Below, piece by piece: positions 58,149 to 64,000 of a stretch of 64,000 nucleotides of DNA. Numbering within the stretch: position 1 is the first letter of the stretch; each line of letters opens with the position of its first letter. Origin of the DNA: JACVCJ01 sp052437175. GTDB taxonomy: Bacteria > Bacteroidota > Bacteroidia > CAIKAF01. The position numbers were made by a program, and so were the translations under genes. The notes below the pieces were generated by a model. That model was not told the DNA's origin and made no database searches. It saw only the letters and a program-made list of their open reading frames with translations. The stretch spans positions 372,001 to 436,000 of the forward strand of contig JBQVOK010000001.1 in the NCBI GenBank assembly GCA_052437175.1. Direction: 5' to 3'.

Positions 58149-59183
58149 TTGAAAATTTCAAAAGAGTTTAAGATCGGACTGGTTGTTATTATAGCCCTGG
58201 CCGCTACTTTCTGGGGATTTAATCTGCTTAAGGGACGAAATATTTTCAAAAAGACCATGAAATTGTATGCCGTTTACCAGAACGTGAACGGACTTACGCC
58301 GTCCTGCCCGGTAAAGGTAAACGGTTATAAGATCGGTATGGTGGAAGAAGTGGGCTTCCTGCCCGGCGATCCCGACGGACGCCTGCTGGTGACCATGCGT
58401 ATCGACGAAAAGAATTTCATCATCACCAAAGGCACCCTGGCCCGCATCGGAGGGGATCTGCTGGGCAGCAAGGAAGTAACGCTGGAACCTTCGGAGTCGC
58501 ATGTACCCGTGGTTTCGGGAGACACACTGTACTCCGGCATCGAAATAGGCCTGGAACAGCAGGTGAACGAGATCATTGCCCCGCTTAAAGTGAAAGTGGA
58601 AAACCTGATCTCTTCCGTGGATACCATCGTGGTTTCCTTCAAAGAGATCTTCGACGACGACGGCATGCGCAACGTGAAGACCGGTCTGAACTCCCTGCGC
58701 GCCACCATACAGGGCGTGGAAACGGCCATCGGCCAGGTGAACGGACTGCTCTCGAGCGAATCGCCTAAAATCGCCAATATCATCACCAATGTAGAAAGCA
58801 TTTCGGGCACCATCAAGAACAACAATGCCGAGATCAAGAATATCATCGAGAACCTGTCCAGCTTCTCCGACAGCCTCAAAATGGTAGAGATCAAGAAAAC
58901 GGTGAACCAGATCGACCGTACCGTGGCCGAGCTCGACTCCGTGGTGGCCAAGATCAACCGGGGCGAAGGTACGGTGGGTGAACTTATTAATAACCGCGGC
59001 CTGTACAACAAGCTTGACAGCGCGGCCAACAACCTGAACGTACTCATCGAGGACATCAAGGAAAATCCCGGCGATTACGTACACATCAACCTGATCAAGA
59101 TCGGCGACGGCAAGAAAAAAGAAGAAAAGCAGAAGAAAAAAGAGGCTGCCCGCATCGAAGCCGAACGCAGGAAAAAAGAATAG
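58149..59183 (+). CDS. MlaD/MCE family lipid-transport protein
   Basis: 344 residues. One N-terminal membrane anchor (IGLVVIIALAATFWGFNLL), an MCE domain at ~38-115 (LYAVYQNVNGLTPSCPVKVN, GYKIGMVEEVGFLPG), then a long coiled coil (~140-290) and a Lys/Glu-rich tail. MCE proteins carry phospholipids or sterols across the periplasm with an MlaEF-type ABC transporter, which is not in this window. Translation starts at a TTG, since no ATG or GTG is available before the anchor. It follows the amidase by 63 bases. Confidence 0.87.
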   Translation: MKISKEFKIGLVVIIALAATFWGFNLLKGRNIFKKTMKLYAVYQNVNGLTPSCPVKVNGYKIGMVEEVGFLPGDPDGRLLVTMRIDEKNFIITKGTLARIGGDLLGSKEVTLEPSESHVPVVSGDTLYSGIEIGLEQQVNEIIAPLKVKVENLISSVDTIVVSFKEIFDDDGMRNVKTGLNSLRATIQGVETAIGQVNGLLSSESPKIANIITNVESISGTIKNNNAEIKNIIENLSSFSDSLKMVEIKKTVNQIDRTVAELDSVVAKINRGEGTVGELINNRGLYNKLDSAANNLNVLIEDIKENPGDYVHINLIKIGDGKKKEEKQKKKEAARIEAERRKKE

Positions 59184-59222
59184 CATTTTATCACGGAAGA
59201 ACATTAAAAAAAGAGCGGAATC

Positions 59223-60554
59223 ATGGACGCATTGAAATATTTGCCACAGATACTCTTCAGCGTATTGTTCCTGGCCGGCATCGGTTTATTCGGCAGGAAC
59301 GTACTGAAAGTGGTACGTAACATACGTTTGGGCAAGGCCGTAAACCGGAACGACAATAAGGGCGAACGCATAAAAACGATGGTGCTGGTGGCCCTGGGAC
59401 AGTCTAAAATGGTAACCCGGCCCCTGGCTGCGGTAATGCACATTTTTGTGTACGTGGGTTTCATCATCATCAATATGGAAATGCTCGAGATCGTGATCGA
59501 CGGCGTTTTCGGCACACACCGCGTTTTTGCCTTCATGGGCGGGTTTTACAGCTTCCTGATCGCCACCTTCGAGGTACTGGCCTTCCTGGTGATCCTGGGC
59601 TGCGTGGTATTCCTGGTACGTCGCAATTCGGGCGTGGTAAAACGCCTGCTCTCTACCGGTGACCTTAAAGGCTGGCCTTCCCGCGATGCCAATATGATCC
59701 TGGTGACCGAGATACTGCTCATGTGCGCCTTCCTGAGTATGAATGCCGCAGATGCCCTGCTGCAGCAACGTGGCGAAGCACACTATATCACGGCCGGAAG
59801 CTTCCCGGTATCCCAGCTGATCCAGCCGCTGTTCGGCGGTCTGGGCAACGATGTACTTATCGGCATCGAACGTTTCGGCTGGTGGTTCCACATACTGGGT
59901 ATCCTGTGTTTCATGAACTACCTGCCGTATTCCAAGCACTGGCACATCATCATGGCCTTCCCGAATACCTATTTCAGCAAACTGACGCCCAAAGGCGAGT
60001 TCACAAACCTGGAAAGTGTGACCAAAGAAGTAAAACTGATGCTGGACCCCTCGGCAGATCCTTTTGCCGCTGCCGATCCGGATGCGCCCCTGCCGTCTTT
60101 CGGTGCCAAAGATGTGACCGATCTTACCTGGAAACAGCTGATGGACGCATACACCTGCACCGAGTGCGGCCGCTGTACCAGCGAATGCCCGGCCAACAAC
60201 ACGGGTAAACTGCTGTCGCCCCGCAAGATCATGATGGACACGCGCGACCGCCTTACCGAAGTGGGCAACAACATCGACAAACACGGTAAAGACCACAAGG
60301 ACGGCAAAACCCTGGTGAACGATTACATTACACCGGAAGAGCTCTGGGCCTGCACTACCTGCAACGCCTGCGCACAGGCCTGCCCGGTGAACATAGACCC
60401 GGTTTCGATCATCATAGACCTGCGCCGCAGCCTGGTGATGGAAGAAAGTGCCGCCCCGGGCTCACTCAACGCCATGTTCTCCAATATCGAGAACAATGCC
60501 GCGCCCTGGCAGTTCTCACAGGCCGACCGTTTAAACTGGGCACAGGAAAATTAA
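59223..60554 (+). CDS. (Fe-S)-binding membrane oxidoreductase (HdrC/GlpC/NarI-like)
   Basis: 443 residues. About five membrane segments in the first ~240 residues, similar to the NarI/HdrE cytochrome b-type subunit, then a ferredoxin domain with two 4Fe-4S motifs: CTECGRCTSECP (~311) and CTTCNACAQACP (~379). It should pass electrons between a membrane quinone and a soluble partner, presumably the CCG protein encoded next. The gene starts 39 bases after the MCE gene. The electron donor is unknown. Confidence 0.88.
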   Translation: MDALKYLPQILFSVLFLAGIGLFGRNVLKVVRNIRLGKAVNRNDNKGERIKTMVLVALGQSKMVTRPLAAVMHIFVYVGFIIINMEMLEIVIDGVFGTHRVFAFMGGFYSFLIATFEVLAFLVILGCVVFLVRRNSGVVKRLLSTGDLKGWPSRDANMILVTEILLMCAFLSMNAADALLQQRGEAHYITAGSFPVSQLIQPLFGGLGNDVLIGIERFGWWFHILGILCFMNYLPYSKHWHIIMAFPNTYFSKLTPKGEFTNLESVTKEVKLMLDPSADPFAAADPDAPLPSFGAKDVTDLTWKQLMDAYTCTECGRCTSECPANNTGKLLSPRKIMMDTRDRLTEVGNNIDKHGKDHKDGKTLVNDYITPEELWACTTCNACAQACPVNIDPVSIIIDLRRSLVMEESAAPGSLNAMFSNIENNAAPWQFSQADRLNWAQEN

Positions 60555-60609
60555 AACAGAATCAAGAACAAGACTTCATACAGGTTATAAAAGCATAATA
60601 CGTTAGGGT

Positions 60610-61398
60610 ATGAGCGAATTGAATGTACGAACTATGGCCGAAATGGCCGCTTCCGGCGAAAATCCCGAGATCCTTTTCTGGGTGGGCTGTGCCGGCAGTT
60701 TTGACGATAAAGCCAAGAAGGTGACCAAAGCCTTCGTAAAAATACTGAACAGCGTCGGTATTTCGTTTGCCGTGCTGGGCACCGAAGAAGGTTGTACGGG
60801 CGACCCCGCCAAACGTTCGGGCAATGAGTTCCTGTTCCAGATGCAGGCCATGCAGAACATACAGGTAATGAATGCCTACGGCGTTAAAAAAGTGGTGGCC
60901 GCCTGTCCGCACTGCTTCAATACACTTAAAAATGAGTATCCCGAACTGGGAGGCGAATACGAAGTGCTGCACCATACACAGTTCCTTCAGAAACTGATCG
61001 ACGAAGGCCGCCTGAAGATACAGGGCGGTGCTTACCAGGGGAAACGCATTACCTACCACGACGCCTGTTACCTGGGCCGCGGAAACGACGAATACGAAGC
61101 TCCGCGCAGCCTCATCGAAAAACTGGATGCCGCCCTGGTGGAAATGCCCCGTAACCGTAAACGCGGTTTTTGCTGCGGAGCCGGCGGCGGACAGATGTTC
61201 AAAGAGGCTGAACCCGGCAAGAAGGAAGTGAACGTAGAACGCGCCGAAGAGGCCATTGCCCAGAATCCGGCCGTAATTGCCGTGGGTTGTCCCTTCTGCA
61301 AGACCATGATGGCCGACGGCGTGAAACACTTCGAAAAAGAAGACGAGATCAAAGTAATGGACCTGGCTGAGCTTATTGCCTCGGCACAGGATTTATAA
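60610..61398 (+). CDS. (Fe-S)-binding CCG-domain protein (HdrB/LldE-like)
   Basis: 262 residues with two cysteine-rich CCG domains: VGCAGSFDDK and TEEGCTGDPAKRSGNE, then ACPHCFNTLKNEY; the second as YHDACYLGRGN, FCCGAGGGQMF and VGCPFCKTMM. Such domains bind noncubane Fe-S clusters in HdrB, or occur in LldE/GlpC-type complexes. It follows the membrane Fe-S subunit by 55 bases, so the two probably form one oxidoreductase. The substrate (lactate, glycolate, disulfide or other) is not evident. Confidence 0.88.
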   Translation: MSELNVRTMAEMAASGENPEILFWVGCAGSFDDKAKKVTKAFVKILNSVGISFAVLGTEEGCTGDPAKRSGNEFLFQMQAMQNIQVMNAYGVKKVVAACPHCFNTLKNEYPELGGEYEVLHHTQFLQKLIDEGRLKIQGGAYQGKRITYHDACYLGRGNDEYEAPRSLIEKLDAALVEMPRNRKRGFCCGAGGGQMFKEAEPGKKEVNVERAEEAIAQNPAVIAVGCPFCKTMMADGVKHFEKEDEIKVMDLAELIASAQDL

Positions 61399-61400
61399 AC

Positions 61401-61883
61401 ATGGAAACACAACAGATCTTACATACGATAGAAGAAATGCCTGCTACCACAAGGGTGTGGGTATACAAGGCCGACCGTTTCCTGACGGAGGCCGAAACAC
61501 AACAGGCCGAACAGCGTGCCCTGGCCTTTACGGCACAGTGGGCCGCGCACGGCAAAGCGCTTACCGCAACGGCTTTTGTACAGGATAAGCTCTGGCTGGT
61601 ATTTGCCGTGGACGAATCGAAGGAAGGCGCTTCGGGCTGCTCCATCGATAAGGTGTTCCGCCTGGTGCAGGAGCTGGAACAGGACCTGCGCGTACGCTTT
61701 ACCGACCGCCTGCTGCTGGCCTGGGAAAAGGACGGAAATATTCAGCTTACCCCGCTTTCGGAACTGGCTGCCGCCGGTGTTACCGCCGATACCCGGATAT
61801 TTGACGATACCGTACAGAACCTGGGCGACTGGCATACTCGGCTCAAACAAGCCTCGGAAAGCTGGGTGAAACGCTACCTGTAG
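61401..61883 (+). CDS. Conserved-looking cytosolic protein of unknown function after the Fe-S genes
   Basis: 160 residues starting 2 bases after the CCG-protein stop, so translationally linked. No signal peptide, no membrane segment. Readable features are TRVWVYKADRFLTEAETQQA, ASGCSIDKVFRLVQELEQDL and DTRIFDDTVQNLGDWHTRLK. I believe similar proteins in Bacteroidota are often labelled ABC transporter ATPase, but there is no Walker A or ABC signature, so that name would be wrong. Function unknown; possibly an accessory of the Fe-S oxidoreductase. Confidence 0.78.
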   Translation: METQQILHTIEEMPATTRVWVYKADRFLTEAETQQAEQRALAFTAQWAAHGKALTATAFVQDKLWLVFAVDESKEGASGCSIDKVFRLVQELEQDLRVRFTDRLLLAWEKDGNIQLTPLSELAAAGVTADTRIFDDTVQNLGDWHTRLKQASESWVKRYL

Positions 61884-61953
61884 CTAACTTCCTTTCTGCA
61901 CCCTGTTTACATTTACACTACATGGCGTATATACATTAATTAGGGCTGCCGAT

Positions 61954-62823
61954 ATGAGTAAAAAACATCTGTATACCATTGTTATTGTCCTGCTGGCCGG
62001 ACTTAGCGCCGCGTCCTGCAAAAAACTGAAAGAACCTACGGGCGACATCGAAAAACAATATGCCGCCGCAGGCGGACATAGCGTCAACGCTATCGAGATC
62101 AAGGACGACGCAGGTCATAAAATGTACAAGATCCATTATCCATCACCACTGCCGGGGCCTTGTCCCGTGGTGGTATGGGGCAACGGAACGGGTGGCACGC
62201 CCGAGAACTACGAGGGAGTTATGAGTCACCTGGCCGGCTGGGGATTTATCGTGATCGGCAGTTACGACGGCTACGTGGGTACAGGCCAGGCCATACTGAC
62301 CACCGTAGATTTTATGAACATCCTGAATACGGACACTTCCGGCATTTTTTACGCTAAGGCGGATATGGCCCGCGTGGGTGCGGTGGGGCATTCACAGGGA
62401 GCTGCGGGTATACTGAACGCACATACCGATTTCCCGGCAGGAAGTATTTTCAAGACCCTGGTGCCGGTAAACCTGCCCACACTGAAGTGGACCGACCCGG
62501 AACACGTATACAATCCCGAACTGGTGCAGGTACCGGTATTCCTGATGAGCGGCAAGGGCGACGGACTTATTTCACCGGTAAAGAGCAACGGCGAAACCTT
62601 CGATGCCCTGCCCCCGGGTTTACCCGCTGTTATGGGTCTGGCTGCAGGCGCCGGACACCTGGCCTTTACCAAAAGCGGCGGACGGTATACAGGCTATCTT
62701 ACGGCCTGGCTGCGTTACCAGCTGTTCAGCGATACCGTGGCTGCCGGGGCCTTCACAGGTGCAAATGCCGAAATTAAAAACACTTCCGGCTGGAAAGACG
62801 TACGTACCAAAAACCTGAACTGA
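61954..62823 (+). CDS. Alpha/beta hydrolase lipoprotein (chlorophyllase/PETase-like fold)
   Basis: 289 residues. Lipoprotein signal with SAASC lipobox (~22), then a serine hydrolase: CPVVVWGNGTGGTPENYEGV (oxyanion region), GWGFIVIGSYDGYVGTGQ, nucleophile elbow VGAVGHSQGAAGIL, acid residue in MSGKGDGLISP and His in AGAGHLAF. Related to dienelactone/chlorophyllase-type and cutinase-like lipases; the surface location suggests ester breakdown outside the inner membrane. Its stop ends one base before that of the convergent SIMPL gene. Confidence 0.83.
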   Translation: MSKKHLYTIVIVLLAGLSAASCKKLKEPTGDIEKQYAAAGGHSVNAIEIKDDAGHKMYKIHYPSPLPGPCPVVVWGNGTGGTPENYEGVMSHLAGWGFIVIGSYDGYVGTGQAILTTVDFMNILNTDTSGIFYAKADMARVGAVGHSQGAAGILNAHTDFPAGSIFKTLVPVNLPTLKWTDPEHVYNPELVQVPVFLMSGKGDGLISPVKSNGETFDALPPGLPAVMGLAAGAGHLAFTKSGGRYTGYLTAWLRYQLFSDTVAAGAFTGANAEIKNTSGWKDVRTKNLN

Positions 62824-63558
62824 TTACTGCCGGATCGCAAACTTTACGTATACCGATGAAGTGAGCTGTATCTTCTGAAACTGAACGGCCTCCTCCTCGG
62901 CTCCGCCGTAAAACTCTTCCTCCACACGGCGATTCTGGCGGTAGAGCCCGCTTACGTTCGAAAGGGCATTGGCCAGTTCCGGGTTAACACCCGCCATATT
63001 TTCCGTAATGATAAGCGCATTTCCCCTTTTTTCACCGATGGCATCCAGCAGGTAATCGGCCTTGCTTTTGGCGGCTTTTATGGCCAGTATCTTCACTTCC
63101 TTCAGCAGGCTGTCCATTTTGGTGTGGTTTACGTGCGAGATACGTGCGTTTTTGATCTCCAGCGTACCAAGTTCTTTGAATACCTTGCCGGCGGTTTCCG
63201 CATCTTTTACTTTCAGTACATATTTTTTCTGGGTGAGCAGATCGTCTGTTTTCCAGTTCACACGCACAAAATCGGCATTGGCGCTGCTCAGCGAAAGCGC
63301 ATTGGGACCCAGCCCGATCGAGTTCAGGGCTGTGCGCATTTTGGTTTCCTGTTCCTGTATGGTAATTTTCGTTTTGCCATCGTATTTTTCCATTATGCGT
63401 ATATCAATAAAGATCTCGTCGGGCACAATGTTCAGTTCGGCATTACCGGTTACCTCGATGTAGGGAACTTCAGCCGCAGCGGGCGTATACTGGGCGTTGA
63501 GCAGGGCATAGGGCTGGCAGAATATCAGGGCGAAAACGCCGAAAAATAGTTTTTTCAT
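62824..63558 (-). CDS. SIMPL domain (DUF541) exported protein
   Basis: 244 residues with a signal peptide (cleavage near LLNAQ) and a SIMPL/DUF541 domain: YIEVTGNAELNIVPDEIFID, LGPNALSLSSANAD, KDAETAGKVFKELGTLEI, AAKSKADYLLDAIGEKRGNA. The bacterial relatives (YggE, BP26) are periplasmic or outer-membrane proteins linked to oxidative stress; the molecular role is unknown. A TACTTTTA box lies at 63586-63593 on the minus strand. Confidence 0.87.
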   Translation of the reverse strand: MKKLFFGVFALIFCQPYALLNAQYTPAAAEVPYIEVTGNAELNIVPDEIFIDIRIMEKYDGKTKITIQEQETKMRTALNSIGLGPNALSLSSANADFVRVNWKTDDLLTQKKYVLKVKDAETAGKVFKELGTLEIKNARISHVNHTKMDSLLKEVKILAIKAAKSKADYLLDAIGEKRGNALIITENMAGVNPELANALSNVSGLYRQNRRVEEEFYGGAEEEAVQFQKIQLTSSVYVKFAIRQ

Positions 63559-63649
63559 GGGGATATTTATCTGTTTGATTCAGGCTAAAAGTACAAACTT
63601 TTTAAGTGGGCGCAGGCCCCGTTTCTGAAATTATCAATATCTTCGGCCT

Positions 63650-64000
63650 ATGGCTACAGGAGAGCATCCAACCCTTAGTGCCGTGCAGCTTGCGGAACAT
63701 TTTTTGTTGTATACAAAAAGACACGTTTTTCTTACCGGGAAAGCCGGTACCGGGAAAACCACGTTCCTGCGCCATATCATCAATACCATTCATAAAAAGA
63801 CCCTGGTAACGGCGCCTACAGGCATTGCCGCCCTGAATGCCGGCGGCGTAACGCTGCACTCCCAGTTTCAGCTGCCTTTTGCCGGGTTTTTACCCGTACA
63901 GGGCGATTTTATGGTGAACGACCAGGTAAAGTTCGAAACGTTCTCCACACTGTCGCGGCACCTGCACATGAACAATATGAAACGCCGGGCCATACGGGAG
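63650..64000 (+). CDS. PIF1/RecD-like superfamily 1 helicase, N-terminal part
   Basis: The first 117 residues of a gene cut by the window end. Walker A is VFLTGKAGTGKTTFLRHII (~27-45), motif Ia follows as LVTAPTGIAALNAGGVTLHS, and FQLPFAGFLPV fits the Bacteroidota PIF1-like helicases that usually carry further C-terminal HRDC or helix-turn-helix domains. Its role would be DNA unwinding in replication or repair. The gene is divergent from the SIMPL gene, with a TATCTTCG element as a weak promoter box at 63638-63645. Confidence 0.87.
   Translation, partial: MATGEHPTLSAVQLAEHFLLYTKRHVFLTGKAGTGKTTFLRHIINTIHKKTLVTAPTGIAALNAGGVTLHSQFQLPFAGFLPVQGDFMVNDQVKFETFSTLSRHLHMNNMKRRAIRE

Overview
The window reads as chromosome of a Bacteroidota bacterium, most likely of the Chitinophagia/Chitinophagaceae type, with a GC content a little above 50% by eye. 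The evidence is: type IX secretion signals (PKD protein with a type B C-terminal domain, subtilisin with a type A C-terminal domain, a PorQ-like protein), an LptD of the Bacteroidota kind, ribosomal protein THX, and many -7 promoter boxes of the Bacteroidota form TAnnTTTG sitting very close to start codons. Genus cannot be fixed from sequence reading alone. Gene density is high, genes lie on both strands in short operons, and most of them are housekeeping.

Layout. 1-8.3 kb: end of gpmA, a phosphoesterase, a secreted lectin/PKD protein, a dienelactone hydrolase, recQ and a FabH-like ketosynthase, then an SGNH hydrolase on the other strand. 8.4-18.5 kb: secreted subtilisin, envelope sugar genes (waaA, a three-domain nucleotidyltransferase/phosphatase/kinase fusion, a GT9 glycosyltransferase) mixed with dapD, AlkD-like repair, ArsC-like and photolyase genes. 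18.5-25 kb: bifunctional nuclease, nucleoside transporter, YraN, lipase, tRNA-Cys, gltX-folB-CWC protein, a YceI lipoprotein. 25-28 kb: an ECF sigma factor, a putative anti-sigma protein and a Spy/CpxP-like protein, followed by a ~210-nt promoter-to-terminator RNA folding as a long interrupted rod (6S RNA candidate). 28-34 kb: TerC, OmpH/Skp, THX, biotin carboxylase, an orphan LuxR-type regulator with a degenerate receiver domain, a tandem 115-bp repeat and a fatty-acid desaturase. 34-43 kb: META lipoprotein, MATE exporter, Crp-family regulator, rplS, trmH, lipoproteins, PorQ-like protein, and a DUF962/aldehyde dehydrogenase/PrsW operon. 43-54 kb: penicillin-acylase-type hydrolase, a second candidate structured RNA, 2-oxoacid dehydrogenase E2, cytosolic YceI, DOPA-dioxygenase-like protein, a small-protein/DUF2335 pair, SDR, shikimate kinase and a propionyl/acetyl-CoA synthetase. 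54-64 kb: lptD diverging from an operon-like run of amidase, MCE (MlaD-like) protein, two Fe-S proteins related to HdrC/HdrB and a conserved unknown, then an alpha/beta hydrolase, a SIMPL protein and the start of a PIF1/RecD-like helicase.

Recurring themes are building and exporting the outer envelope (waaA, heptose-type fusion, GT9, lptD, MCE, OmpH/Skp, amidase, PorQ), DNA and RNA upkeep (recQ, alkD, photolyase, nuclease, helicase, trmH) and lipid metabolism (desaturase, biotin carboxylase, ketosynthase, DUF962/ALDH, acyl-CoA synthetase). I see no prophage, insertion sequence, CRISPR array or defence island. The least explained parts are the two RNA candidates, the repeat arrays, the trifunctional fusion, the degenerate receiver and the DUF2335 pair.
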